This document shows, piece by piece, positions 28,159 through 37,454 of a DNA stretch of 64,000 nucleotides. Where the stretch lies: positions 124,001-188,000 of the forward strand of contig NZ_JACDOH010000004.1 of the NCBI RefSeq assembly GCF_017656155.1. The letters are read 5' to 3'. A program made the position numbers and the translations under genes. The notes beneath the pieces are model-generated. The model had not been told where the DNA came from, ran no database searches, and saw only the letters and a list, made by a program, of their open reading frames with translations. Position 1 is the stretch's first letter. The number at the start of each line of letters is the position of its first letter. Origin of the DNA: Thermosyntropha sp. (GTDB lineage Bacteria; Bacillota; Syntrophomonadia; Syntrophomonadales; Syntrophomonadaceae).

Positions 28159-29223
28159 CTAATATTCTTTTATAAAATTTCTCTCCAATTCCCGCCTTTT
28201 TTCTTCTAAAGCAGCTAAATCCAGACCTTTTGTCCATATAAGGTCAATTTTTTGCAGATAATCCCTACTTTTTTCCAAATATTCCCTGGCTTTTTCCAAT
28301 TCCTTTTCATAGGAACGCATTAAATCAATACACCTATCAATGTCCTCTTCCTCCGAATAACTCGAAAAATCCCGCATATCTATAACTACATCTCCAGGTC
28401 TTGTCAAGATTCCCTTTTCGCCTCCATCTATTATTGCTGTCCTTAGATTTTCCACAATGAGCATATCCAGACTTTCTCTATTTAAACCGTTGTGGTAGTA
28501 TTCTAAAAAGTACCCTTTTTCTCTGAAAAACTCGGCCAAATTATTTATAACCGTAGATTTACCGCTACCTGCCGGTCCTTTTAAAATATAGCGGCGATGA
28601 CACCTACGGCTTATCTCTTCCATATAGTCTATCCTGCCTTCCGGGGTAAAAGCCCAGGCAAAATAATGCCTTTCCCTTTCATATCCCTTTTCCATATCTG
28701 CAATCAATTTTTGCGTAAGCTCTTGTAATCTTGTTATATCCATTTTAAAAGGGCTTGCCGTATAAATTTCCTCTTTAATCCGACCTGCATTTTTAATCTC
28801 TTTAAATGCCTTAGCCTGCTCTTCCCTGAGTTTATCAGCCAGCTCATTAAGTTCATTTATCCTTTCTTCTCTAATTCCCTTTCCGATAAAATCCCCGAGA
28901 TTTATAAACTCTACCCCTATTCCAGGGGGCAGAGGCTCTACCTCCTCCGGCAAAGTCCCTTTAACTACAGCAATACCCAGAGATGGTACATAAACCCCAT
29001 CGATATTAAAAGGAGCAACAGAAGAAACCCAGAATTCCAGGGCACAGCCCTTTTCATAAAAAAACTCCCCGCACATTCTGATAAAGCTCGAAACTGCTCC
29101 GTCAGCTGCCCCTTTTAATATATAAACCTGCCTCAGATTCTTGATAAGTTCAGGAATAAAACTTAAAAAGCCTTCTACCGTATTGCTGCTTGCCAAAACA
29201 TATCTTATTTCCGGTTGGTTCAC
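28159..29223 (-). CDS. Double P-loop ATPase-like protein, one site degenerate
   Basis: The 354-residue protein resembles the PRK06851-type family that contains two related nucleotide-binding halves. The second half has an intact Walker A, YILKGPAGSGKSTVI (about 212-226). The equivalent place in the first half reads YILKGAADGAVSS, lacking the GKS/T, so that site should not bind nucleotide in the usual way. A charged coiled-coil tail (EKELEKAREYLEKSRDY) follows. The cellular role is not known. It lies 14 bases downstream of the polytopic membrane protein gene. Confidence 0.7.
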   Translation of the reverse strand: MNQPEIRYVLASSNTVEGFLSFIPELIKNLRQVYILKGAADGAVSSFIRMCGEFFYEKGCALEFWVSSVAPFNIDGVYVPSLGIAVVKGTLPEEVEPLPPGIGVEFINLGDFIGKGIREERINELNELADKLREEQAKAFKEIKNAGRIKEEIYTASPFKMDITRLQELTQKLIADMEKGYERERHYFAWAFTPEGRIDYMEEISRRCHRRYILKGPAGSGKSTVINNLAEFFREKGYFLEYYHNGLNRESLDMLIVENLRTAIIDGGEKGILTRPGDVVIDMRDFSSYSEEEDIDRCIDLMRSYEKELEKAREYLEKSRDYLQKIDLIWTKGLDLAALEEKRRELERNFIKEY

Positions 29224-29237
29224 TCAAATTCACCTCA

Positions 29238-30227
29238 TTAAAACTTCTTTGCCTTTAATCTATTCATTAAGTTGACAAAAAGTGAACACTCCCGGTAATC
29301 CAAAAAATTTACCTTATCCCCTTCTTCCTTCATCCCTAACCAGATAATAAATTCATGCCCTAGAGGGCTGAAAAAAACTAAAACCGGCATAAAAAATTGC
29401 CATTTTGCAGCTAAAAAAGAGAAGCTCAAAAGAAGCAAACTAAAAACCAAAAGTCTTTTTGACGACTTTTTGCACCTTTCTTGAGGGCTATCAACAGTAG
29501 TTATTTCTCCATATCCCAAAACTGCCAAGACCGGCAAAATCTGATAATCTAAACTTCTTGCAAAATCCCCGGCATATCCGGGCAAAAGCGGCCACCAGTC
29601 AGGCATAAGGGAAACCCAGGAAAACTGATTATATCCTGTGCTCATCAGGACCATAAGAGGCAAAGGCCAAAACTTCTGAAGATTAAACCCTTCCCTTAAA
29701 ATTCCTTCCTTATTTACTTTTACCGAAACAGGTCCAAAAGCTCCATTAAAATAGATAAGCATACTCTCTACCAGATGCAAAACGGCCACCAAGGCCATAA
29801 GATGAGGAATATTTATGTCCGGATAGCCGGTTATAAGGCTTATCAAAGCTACTGCTCCTCCAGCATAAGCAAAACACAAATAACGTGGATTTATAAGCAT
29901 CAAAATAACTGCAGCTATCCAAAGCTGAACTATACCTATGGAAGCCAGGTCGATTCCAATAATTATAAGTAAAAAGCTACCCGCTATCCCTCCTAAAAAA
30001 CCACAAAAAGCGGACATTATCCCCTTTAAAATTGGGGACGGTTCTCGAATTAAAAAAATTAACCTGGAAGAAAAACCGCTTTCATCTGTTTTTTCAGAAG
30101 TCAGACGGAAATACTGCCAGATTATAAGAATCAGCAAAAGAATATATATGATAAGAAAAAGGGGCGAGGTAAACAAATTTTTGACTACCTGCCCCAACAA
30201 ATACCATAAACTAATAAATGCGCTCAA
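29238..30227 (-). CDS. Polytopic membrane protein beside Ctp protease
   Basis: The predicted protein has about eight hydrophobic segments and a cytoplasmic C-terminus. Its position beside a Ctp protease recalls the MinJ-like topology proteins of Firmicutes, but no PDZ domain follows the membrane part. The start is uncertain: the TTG at 30227 is chosen because GGAGG lies 8 bases upstream, and this removes an overlap with the ctp gene. Residues IREPSPI are encoded by a REP-like repeat inside the reading frame (30031-30062). Function is unassigned. Confidence 0.65.
   Translation of the reverse strand: MSAFISLWYLLGQVVKNLFTSPLFLIIYILLLILIIWQYFRLTSEKTDESGFSSRLIFLIREPSPILKGIMSAFCGFLGGIAGSFLLIIIGIDLASIGIVQLWIAAVILMLINPRYLCFAYAGGAVALISLITGYPDINIPHLMALVAVLHLVESMLIYFNGAFGPVSVKVNKEGILREGFNLQKFWPLPLMVLMSTGYNQFSWVSLMPDWWPLLPGYAGDFARSLDYQILPVLAVLGYGEITTVDSPQERCKKSSKRLLVFSLLLLSFSFLAAKWQFFMPVLVFFSPLGHEFIIWLGMKEEGDKVNFLDYRECSLFVNLMNRLKAKKF
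30031..30062 (-). repeat. REP-like repeat copy inside a coding sequence
   Basis: GGGGACGGTTCTCGAATTAA on the + strand is the conserved block of the intergenic repeat family, here within the membrane protein gene. It is read in frame as LIREPSPI without a stop. Confidence 0.75.
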
Positions 30228-30247
30228 ACAGATGACCTCCGCACATA

Positions 30248-31399
30248 TCAAAATATTTGCTTTTTAATAACCTCTACAGCCTTTTCCATCTGCAAATCCC
30301 TGTTCATGTCCTCCCCGTTTTTCACCTCATAATCGGGATGTATTCCTATTTCATTAATATCTGTTCCATCAGGGGTAAAATACTTCTGAGTCGTAAGCTT
30401 TAATGCTCCACCATCTCTCAAAGGATAAACCGTTTGCACCAAACCTTTGCCAAAAGTAGTAGTGCCTACAAGCAAAGCCCGGTTATTATCCTTTAAAGCC
30501 CCTGCCAAAATCTCTGCTGCACTAGCACTATCCTGGTTTATAAGGACTACCACAGGGACATCTACATTGCCTCCGGAAGATTCATATATTTCCTCATTTC
30601 CCTTGCCATCGGAAACGCTAACTATTTCCTTTCCTTTGTCTAAAAACAGACTGGCAATCGAAAGGGCTGCGTTAAAATCCCCGCCTCCATTATAGCGCAG
30701 ATCTAAAATAAGCCCTTTAATTTTCCTTTCCCGCAAAAGTTCATCTAAAGCATCAGCCATCTCTTCGGCTGAATGGGAATGAAATTGCTTTAAAGATATA
30801 TATCCTATCTTAGAAACTTCATCTATAACTTCATATTCTACCGAAGGAACATTTATGATCTCACGGATAATCTTAAACTCATATTCCTTACCTTCTGATT
30901 CCCGGAAAACCGTAAGCAAAAGCTGGGTTCCCGGATCACCGCGCATAAGGCTTACCACTTCATCCTGGGTCATATTCTGCACGCTTTCTCCATTTATCTT
31001 AAGAATAATATCCCCGTTTTTTACCCCCTTACGGTAAGCGGGCGTACCTTTAATTGGAGATATGATTTTAAATTTCCCTCTACTTTCTTCTAAAACATAA
31101 ACCCCTATACCGCCGAATTTTGCCTCCAACCTTATTCTAAGCTCTTCCCAGGTAGCTTTATCCAGATATTTGGAATATGGATCATGCAGGCTGTCGACAA
31201 TACCGGCTGTTGCACCTACAATCATTTGTTCTGTATCCGGCTCATATAACCCTTGAGTTTTTACAAGACTTACAACACTCAGCAAAGTTGCCAGATGATT
31301 CGCATTAGTAGCAAAAATCCAGATAAGGCTGGCCAGAGTCAAAAAACCTATAAGAGCAAAAAAAACAACAATCCCTTTCAAAAACCTGTTTTCTCTCAA
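30248..31399 (-). CDS. C-terminal processing peptidase (S41)
   Basis: The 383-residue protein has an N-terminal membrane anchor (FLKGIVVFFALIGFLTLASL), a PDZ domain (about 95-170, FKIISPIKGTPAYRKGVKNG) and the S41 catalytic core. The catalytic Ser is in NQDSASAAEILAGAL and the Lys in TTFGKGLVQTVYPL. Ctp proteases cut C-termini of exported proteins; CtpB in Bacillus acts in sporulation signalling. It sits downstream of the M23 hydrolase and FtsEX genes, suggesting a role at the envelope, but the substrate is not shown. Confidence 0.93.
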   Translation of the reverse strand: MRENRFLKGIVVFFALIGFLTLASLIWIFATNANHLATLLSVVSLVKTQGLYEPDTEQMIVGATAGIVDSLHDPYSKYLDKATWEELRIRLEAKFGGIGVYVLEESRGKFKIISPIKGTPAYRKGVKNGDIILKINGESVQNMTQDEVVSLMRGDPGTQLLLTVFRESEGKEYEFKIIREIINVPSVEYEVIDEVSKIGYISLKQFHSHSAEEMADALDELLRERKIKGLILDLRYNGGGDFNAALSIASLFLDKGKEIVSVSDGKGNEEIYESSGGNVDVPVVVLINQDSASAAEILAGALKDNNRALLVGTTTFGKGLVQTVYPLRDGGALKLTTQKYFTPDGTDINEIGIHPDYEVKNGEDMNRDLQMEKAVEVIKKQIF

Positions 31400-31477
31400 A
31401 ATGCCACCACCACATCATCATTTTATTAAAAAACTGATAATAATATGTTACTGCAAAAAAACAAATAAAACAATTAG

Positions 31478-31652
31478 AACCAAGGGGATGATTTCTTCCG
31501 GTTCCAATAATAAACCAGAAAAACCATCCCCACAATTATTTCGAACCCAAAATACTTTTAAACTTCGGGACGGTTCTGAATTTAAAAACTGTTTCGATTC
31601 GAAATTGTTTTAAAATCGAGAACCGTCCCTAAATTAAAAGGTATTTCGAAGC
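31478..31652. repeat. REP-like repeat pair, inverted
   Basis: GGGACGGTTCT (31567-31577) and AGAACCGTCCC (31619-31629) face each other across 41 bases that include the TTTCGATTCGAAA palindrome; another TTTCGAAGCGAAA follows. The flanking 31480-31530 has worn copies (GGGGATG...CATCCCC). It lies between the M23 gene end and the ctp start. Confidence 0.75.
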
Positions 31653-31658
31653 GAAATG

Positions 31659-32816
31659 TTAGCGGATATAGCCCATCGGGTCAACTGGGGTTCCGTTCTT
31701 GCGCACTTCAAAATGCAGGTGTGGTCCAGTGCTGAAGCCGGTGCTTCCAACCTTGCCAATTACCTGCCCTTTAGTTACGGTAGCTCCATTTCCCACCACA
31801 AAGCGCGACATATGAGCATAAAGAGTAGACATACCGTTGCCGTGGTCAACTATAATCATATTACCATAGCCCCCGTTATATCCCGCATAAATGACCACCC
31901 CGCTGTCAGCCGCCACGATGTTGGCTCCCATTGGTGCACCTATATCTACCCCTGTATGCAGCTTTCTGGTCTGCAAAATAGGATGGAAGCGCATCCCAAA
32001 GGGTGAAGTTATGGAATAATAACCAGGAGTAGGCCAAGTATATACACCTGTCCCCAAGGCCTCTCCCCCACTTTGGCCCTGCATCTGCCTTATCATAGCT
32101 TCCAGCTGTCTAGATGTTTCTTCTAACTCTGCCAAGGCCTTTTCGTATTCCTTGGCTTCCATCTGCAGTTTGCCTAAAAGCTCTTTCTTTTCGCTTTTTT
32201 TGGCGTCAAGCTCTCTTATATAATTTTCCTGCTGCTGTCTAGCATTTTCCAGTTCCCGTTTTTTAACTTCAAGATCGCTTTTCTGCATATTTAAGCGATC
32301 CCGCTTCTCTTCAATCTCTTCTATAAGCTCTTTATCCTGTTCTACAATCATGCTCAGCATGTCATAACGGGTTAAAAAGTCCTTAATATCTGTAGCTGAA
32401 AACAAAACTTCCAGATAAGAAACATCTCCGGCTTCATATATAAAAACCAGACGCTCGCTTAAAATCGCAACCTTTTCATTAAGCTCTTCTTCTGTTTTGG
32501 CAATTTCTTTTTCTTTTGCAGCAATCTCTTCTTCTAAAATATTAATCCTGTCTTCTAAATTATTAATCTGATTCTCAGCAGTAATTATATTCGACTCTAA
32601 AGCTTTTATCTGCCCCAGAACAGAGTTGGCTTCTTGCCTTTTTTCCTGCAAAAGTTTCTTTTGATTATTTATCTGTCTGCTTACCTCATTAAGTTCCCGT
32701 CTCTTTTCCTCCAACTGGTCGGCATAAACCGGTATAATACAGGAAAATAAAAGAGAAAAAGCTATTAATAAAGCTAAAACCTTATTTCCCTTTATCTCCC
32801 CGAATAAATTCTTCAT
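31659..32816 (-). CDS. EnvC-like murein hydrolase / M23 peptidase with coiled coil
   Basis: A signal peptide (KVLALLIAFSLLFSCIIPVYA) is followed by about 200 residues of heptad-rich coiled coil (QLEEKRRELNEVSRQINNQK onward). The C-terminal LytM domain has HTGVDIGAPMGANIVA, YGNMIIVDHGNGMSTLYAHMS and GPHLHFEVR. The zinc ligands of active M23 peptidases (HxxxD, HxH) appear present, unlike those in inactive EnvC. The gene lies directly after ftsE-ftsX, whose product activates such hydrolases at division. ATG at 32816 has GGAGGG 8 bases before it. Confidence 0.93.
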   Translation of the reverse strand: MKNLFGEIKGNKVLALLIAFSLLFSCIIPVYADQLEEKRRELNEVSRQINNQKKLLQEKRQEANSVLGQIKALESNIITAENQINNLEDRINILEEEIAAKEKEIAKTEEELNEKVAILSERLVFIYEAGDVSYLEVLFSATDIKDFLTRYDMLSMIVEQDKELIEEIEEKRDRLNMQKSDLEVKKRELENARQQQENYIRELDAKKSEKKELLGKLQMEAKEYEKALAELEETSRQLEAMIRQMQGQSGGEALGTGVYTWPTPGYYSITSPFGMRFHPILQTRKLHTGVDIGAPMGANIVAADSGVVIYAGYNGGYGNMIIVDHGNGMSTLYAHMSRFVVGNGATVTKGQVIGKVGSTGFSTGPHLHFEVRKNGTPVDPMGYIR

Positions 32817-32845
32817 CAAACCAACCCTCCCTGGTCTTAAAGGAT

Positions 32846-33724
32846 TTAAACCTTTAAAAAGCGGTTAACCGAAATAAAAGTTCCAACAATCCCCAAAAGT
32901 GCACCAATTCCTACAAGGCTTAAATAAAGCCTGTTTATTACCTCTGATTTTACTACCAGAGGCAAAAAGAAGACCATCTGCATATTGTTGATAAGTGAAT
33001 TGTAAGCTAAAGCTAAAATGCCTACAGCAACTAAAGCCCCGAAAGTTCCCAAAACCAGCCCTTCAATAAAAAATGGCCATCTTATAAACCAATCGGTCGC
33101 ACCTATAAGTTTCATAAGGTAAATCTCCTTGCGCCGTGAAAAAATAGCCAGCCTTATGGTAGTTGCTACCAGAAAAACAGCTCCAAAAGCCAGAAGGACA
33201 ATCACTGTAATACTTACGATCCTTACCCATTTAGTAACTTCAAAAAGCCTTTCTACTACTCCTTGTCCGTATTTAACCTTGTATATTCCATCAATTTTTT
33301 CGATCGTTCTGGCAATTTCGGGCACATCATGGGGATTTTCTGCCTGTACTTCATAAGTATCAGGCAGCGGATTTTCCCCGATAGTCTCTTTTAAATTTTT
33401 ATTTCCCATCTTTTCCTGCAGTTGTTCTAATCCCTCTTCTTTAGAAACAAACTTGACCCTCTTTACTCCTTGAATGGTGGATATTTCTTTGCCTATCAGC
33501 TGAACCTGTGAAGGCATTACCGATTTATCTATAAACGCAACTATTTCTACATCTGACTCTAAATGTTGCATAAAATTGCTCGCATTAACGGTAATTAAAA
33601 CTGCTATTCCTAAAATAAGCATACATATACACACAGTGGAAATAGTGGCTAAAGTAAGCAGACGATTGCGGGAAAGAGAACGAAAAGCCTCTCGAGAAAA
33701 ATAATTAAAATTACGTAAAATCAT
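32846..33724 (-). CDS. ftsX: Cell-division ABC permease FtsX
   Basis: The 292-residue protein starts FNYFSREAFRSLSRNRLLTLATI, the FtsX signature. It has one N-terminal helix, an extracytoplasmic domain (residues 55-165) and three C-terminal helices. FtsX passes the ATPase signal to cell-wall hydrolases outside. It overlaps ftsE by 4 bases and precedes the M23 hydrolase by 29 bases. Confidence 0.96.
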   Translation of the reverse strand: MILRNFNYFSREAFRSLSRNRLLTLATISTVCICMLILGIAVLITVNASNFMQHLESDVEIVAFIDKSVMPSQVQLIGKEISTIQGVKRVKFVSKEEGLEQLQEKMGNKNLKETIGENPLPDTYEVQAENPHDVPEIARTIEKIDGIYKVKYGQGVVERLFEVTKWVRIVSITVIVLLAFGAVFLVATTIRLAIFSRRKEIYLMKLIGATDWFIRWPFFIEGLVLGTFGALVAVGILALAYNSLINNMQMVFFLPLVVKSEVINRLYLSLVGIGALLGIVGTFISVNRFLKV

Positions 33725-34404
33725 GCCAAGAACTCCCCATCAGGATAATCTCCAGCCACTCGTCCTTTTTCCAGCATAATAACCCGTTTGCGAGCATGCC
33801 TTACCAACTCCCGGGCATGAGTAGCCATAATAACGGTAGTCCCTTTTCGGTTAATATCATAAAGCAGTTCCATAATTTCATTAGATGTCCCAACATCTAA
33901 ATTACCCGTAGGCTCATCAGCAATAAGAACTAAAGGTTGATTGGCCAAAGCCCTGGCAATTCCTACCCGTTGCTGTTCTCCCCCGGAAAGTTCTCCTGGG
34001 AAGCATCTTTCTTTACCTTTCAGCCCTACCATTTTTATAAGCTCCGGTACCCTATATTTTATGTCGGAAGGCTTTGCTCCGATAACTTCCATAGCAAAAG
34101 CTATATTTTCATAAACAGTTTTATTCTCTAAAAGCTTAAAATCCTGAAAAATTATGCCCATACTGCGACGCAAGGCAGGTATTTCTTTTCTTTTCATGCG
34201 TACAATACTGCGGGAAGCAATAAAAATCTGCCCCCGGGTAGGTATTTCTTCCCTAAAAAGCATTTTTATGAGGGTTGATTTGCCTGCTCCGCTTGGTCCC
34301 ATCAAAAATACAAATTCCCCACGATCTATTTTTAATGAAACATCATTTAATGCCTTTACACCATTCGGATAAATCTTGGAGACATTGTAGAACTGAATCA
34401 GCAT
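33721..34404 (-). CDS. ftsE: Cell-division ABC ATPase FtsE
   Basis: The 227-residue ABC ATPase has Walker A GPSGAGKST (36-44), the signature LSGGEQQRVGIARAL and Walker B LVLIADEPTGNLD. The FtsE-typical phrase MGIIFQDFKLLENKTVYENI is present. Its product pairs with FtsX. GGAGGA precedes the ATG; a terminator just upstream separates it from the transketolase genes. Confidence 0.97.
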   Translation of the reverse strand: MLIQFYNVSKIYPNGVKALNDVSLKIDRGEFVFLMGPSGAGKSTLIKMLFREEIPTRGQIFIASRSIVRMKRKEIPALRRSMGIIFQDFKLLENKTVYENIAFAMEVIGAKPSDIKYRVPELIKMVGLKGKERCFPGELSGGEQQRVGIARALANQPLVLIADEPTGNLDVGTSNEIMELLYDINRKGTTVIMATHARELVRHARKRVIMLEKGRVAGDYPDGEFLA

Positions 34405-34420
34405 CTGTCCTCCTCCTTAC

Positions 34421-34449
34421 AAAAAAAAACCACCATTAATGGTGGTTCT
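34421..34449 (-). terminator. Terminator after the transketolase genes
   Basis: A perfect 20-base palindrome AACCACCATTAATGGTGGTT (34428-34447) is followed on the minus strand by seven or more T residues. It lies between the transketolase stop and ftsE. Confidence 0.88.
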
Positions 34450-34477
34450 ACAAAAATATGCAAAAATCCTCTTTTAA

Positions 34478-35416
34478 TTACGGTTTAATTTCCAGCAAAT
34501 TATGGACATTATTCATTATATGCCCAACAGTCAATCCATAATATTCCATAAGCTCATCCGGTTTTCCTGACTGCCCGAAAAGGTCTTTTATTCCCATTCT
34601 CTTAACTAAAACCGGACATTTCTCACTTACTACTTCGCAGACAGCTCCGCCTAATCCCCCTATAATACTATGTTCTTCCAGGGTAAGAATAGCTCCGGTC
34701 TCCTCAGCCTTGCGGATGATAAGTTCTTCATCTAAAGGCTTAATAGTATGCATATCGATTACAGAAGCCTCTATTCCTTCCTTAGCCAAAAGCTCTGCCG
34801 CCTCAAGGGCCTTTCCCACCATAATCCCACAGGCAATTAAGGTAACATCCTTGCCGGAACGCAGTTCTATCCCTTTGCCAATCTTAAAATCAAGTCTTTC
34901 ATCATATATCAGAGGAACCGCCGGTCTTCCAAGCCTCATATAAACTGGTCCTTCATGTTCATAAACAGCAAAAACCGCCTTTTTAGTGCTTACTCCATCA
35001 GCCGGTACTACTACTGTCATATTAGGAACTGCCCGCATAACAGCTATATCTTCGACTGCCTGATGAGACCCTCCATCTTCACCTACGGTTATACCTGCAT
35101 GGCTGGCACATATTTTTACATTCAGCCTGGCATAAGCAACCGAGTTTCTTACCTGCTCAAACGCGCGACCTGCAGCAAAAACAGCAAAGGAACTGGCAAA
35201 AACTTTCTTCCCGGCAGCCGCTAAACCTGCAGCCATGCCTATCATATTTTGTTCAGCAATCCCTGCATTAATAAACCTTTCCGGAAATTCTTTAGCAAAA
35301 TCGGAAGTCTTAGTCGATTTTGAAAGATCTGCATCTAATACTACTACGTCATTGTATTTTTTCCCTAATTCAACTAAAGCTTTACCATAAGCATCCCGTG
35401 TAGCCTGCTTTTCCAA
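34478..35416 (-). CDS. Transketolase C-terminal subunit
   Basis: This is the pyrimidine-binding and C-terminal half of a split transketolase (312 residues): FINAGIAEQNMIGMAAGLAA, CASHAGITVGEDGGSHQAVED and a C-terminal domain ending in KDLFGQSGKPDELMEYYGL. It works with the N-terminal subunit encoded 49 bases upstream in the non-oxidative pentose phosphate pathway; split transketolases are common in clostridia. The TTG start follows AAGGAGGG. Confidence 0.95.
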   Translation of the reverse strand: MEKQATRDAYGKALVELGKKYNDVVVLDADLSKSTKTSDFAKEFPERFINAGIAEQNMIGMAAGLAAAGKKVFASSFAVFAAGRAFEQVRNSVAYARLNVKICASHAGITVGEDGGSHQAVEDIAVMRAVPNMTVVVPADGVSTKKAVFAVYEHEGPVYMRLGRPAVPLIYDERLDFKIGKGIELRSGKDVTLIACGIMVGKALEAAELLAKEGIEASVIDMHTIKPLDEELIIRKAEETGAILTLEEHSIIGGLGGAVCEVVSEKCPVLVKRMGIKDLFGQSGKPDELMEYYGLTVGHIMNNVHNLLEIKP

Positions 35417-35465
35417 AATAAGAATTCCCTCCTTGTCAATAAATAACAGACAGAGGTGCCTAAAA

Positions 35466-36293
35466 TTATAAAAGTTCAGCTAATGCTTTCTCAAGGTCAT
35501 CTTTTTTAGGTGCTGTTCCATGCCACTCTGCCCGATTTTCCATAAAAGAAACCCCTTTACCTTTAACGGTTTCGGCAATAATCACAGTCGGCCTTCCTTT
35601 TATCTCTCTCGCTTTATTTAAAGCACGCATAATCTCTTCAACATTATGTCCATCAATAATTATGACTTCCCAGCCAAAAGCCCTGAACTTGTCTGCTACC
35701 GGCTCAGGAGACATAACTTCAGTTATCTTTCCATCAATCTGGAGCCTGTTATGGTCAACAAAAGCAGTTAAATTATCCAGCTTATAGTGGGCAGCTGCCA
35801 TAAATGCTTCCCATACCATTCCTTCCTGCAATTCTCCATCTCCTAATAAAGAATAAACCCGATAATCTTTCTTATCAATCTTTCCTGCCAATGCCATACC
35901 TACTGCCCAGGATATCCCCTGCCCTAAAGAACCCGTGGAAGCTTCTACTCCCGGAAGCTTTCTCATATCCGGATGTCCCTGCAGAGGGCTCCCCAACCTG
36001 CGCAAAGTTTTAAGCTTTTCACGGGGGAAAAATCCTTTTTCTGCCAGAGCAGCATATAAAACAGGTGCAGCATGTCCTTTGCTCAGAACAAATCGATCCC
36101 TGTTTTCATCATGGGGATTATTTGGATCTATGCTCATCTCCCAGAAATAAAGGCAGGCAACAATGTCTGCCGAAGAAAGAGAACCGCCGGTATGACCCGA
36201 CCCTGCTTCAGCCAGCATTTTTAAAATATCTTCTCTTAAAACCTTGGCCTTGCCTTCAACTATTCTTACAGTTTCAAGATTAATCTCTCTCAC
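35466..36293 (-). CDS. Transketolase N-terminal subunit
   Basis: This thiamine-diphosphate-binding half (275 residues) has [35 protein letters not shown] and the TPP motif [18 protein letters not shown] with [11 protein letters not shown]. It begins with GTG, preceded by GGAGG. It forms the heteromeric enzyme with the next gene product. Confidence 0.95.
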   Translation of the reverse strand: MREINLETVRIVEGKAKVLREDILKMLAEAGSGHTGGSLSSADIVACLYFWEMSIDPNNPHDENRDRFVLSKGHAAPVLYAALAEKGFFPREKLKTLRRLGSPLQGHPDMRKLPGVEASTGSLGQGISWAVGMALAGKIDKKDYRVYSLLGDGELQEGMVWEAFMAAAHYKLDNLTAFVDHNRLQIDGKITEVMSPEPVADKFRAFGWEVIIIDGHNVEEIMRALNKAREIKGRPTVIIAETVKGKGVSFMENRAEWHGTAPKKDDLEKALAELL

Positions 36294-36333
36294 CTTTTAC
36301 CTCCTTAACCTTATTAAAAAAATTAAAAACTTC

Positions 36334-37441
36334 TTATCGCTGCTTCCATGCCTTCTGTTTTAAACAGGCATAAATAAATTCATCAAATTCCCCATCCAAA
36401 ACTGCTTCGGCATTTCCTGCTTCTACCCCGGTTCGATGGTCCTTTATCAGGGTAAAAGGATTTAATGTATAAGTTCTTATCTGATTTCCCCAGGCTATCT
36501 CTTTATATTCTCCCTTCAAACTCTGCAAATTATCCTCCAACTCTTTTTGCTTTAAAGCATAAAGCTTGGCTGCCAAAATCTTCATGGCTCCCAAACGATT
36601 AGCATGTTGTGACCTTTCATTTTGACACTGAACCACAATACCAGTAGGAATATGGGTTATACGAACAGCCGAATCCGTCTTGTTAACATGCTGTCCCCCA
36701 GCCCCTCCGGCCCGATAAGTGTCGATCTTCAAATCTTCAGGATTTATATTGATTTCAATATTTTCATCTATTTCGGGTAATACGGAAACTGAGGCAAAAG
36801 AAGTATGGCGCCTTCCAGAAGCATCAAAAGGGGAAATACGGATAAGCCTGTGCACTCCGGCTTCACACTTTAATTTCCCATATGCATAAGGCCCTTGGAC
36901 TAAAAAAGTTACGCTTTTTATACCTGCCTCTTCACCTGCCAGATAATCCATAATCTCAACTTTATAGCCGGAATTATCCGCCCATCTTGTATACATGCGC
37001 AGAAGTATCTCTACCCAATCCTGAGCTTCAGTTCCACCAGCTCCCGCATGTAGAGAAACAATAGCGTTTTTGCTGTCATGCTCTTCGGAAAAAAGGGTCA
37101 TAAGTTCAAAGTCTTTAAACCTCTTTACCAAGTATTTAAGGTCTCTTACCATTTCCCGGAATAAATCCTCTTCTCCCTCTTCCTGCGCCATCACCAGCAT
37201 ATCTGAAATATAATTTGCATCGTTTAAAAGCTCTTCATAATTCTCAATATCTTCCTTAAGCTCACTCATTTCCTTAAGAATCGCCTGCGCCTGCTGGTTG
37301 TCATCCCAGAAATCCGGAGATAAACTTTTCTTCTCCAATTCTCTAAGCTTTGACTTTTTATTTTCTATGTCAAAGAGAAACCCTCATCTCTTCAAGGCGA
37401 TGGACCAGATCCCTGCATACCTGTAAAGGATTTTCAATCAA
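36334..37441 (-). CDS. prfB: Peptide chain release factor 2, programmed +1 frameshift
   Basis: The main frame encodes RF2 with the stop-codon tripeptide region RISPFDASGRRHTSFASVSV and the catalytic GGQ loop (YRAGGAGGQHVNKTDSAV). The N-terminus is completed by a short upstream frame that starts at TTG 37441, 8 bases after AGGAGGG, and reads MIENPLQVCRDL...MRVSL up to an in-frame TGA (37372-37370). A +1 slip at CTT TGA C continues as DIENKKSKLRELEKK, giving about 368 residues, the normal RF2 length. The feature is thus a join across the slip. RF2 reads UGA/UAA and autoregulates through this site. Confidence 0.93.
37369..37387 (-). promoter_or_regulatory. prfB autoregulatory frameshift site
   Basis: On the minus strand GAGGG, a 5-base spacer and CTTTGAC form the RF2 slip site. 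The internal Shine-Dalgarno is AGGG rather than AGGGGG, and its spacing is slightly longer than the classic three bases. Confidence 0.85.
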
Positions 37442-37454
37442 AACTAATCCCTCC

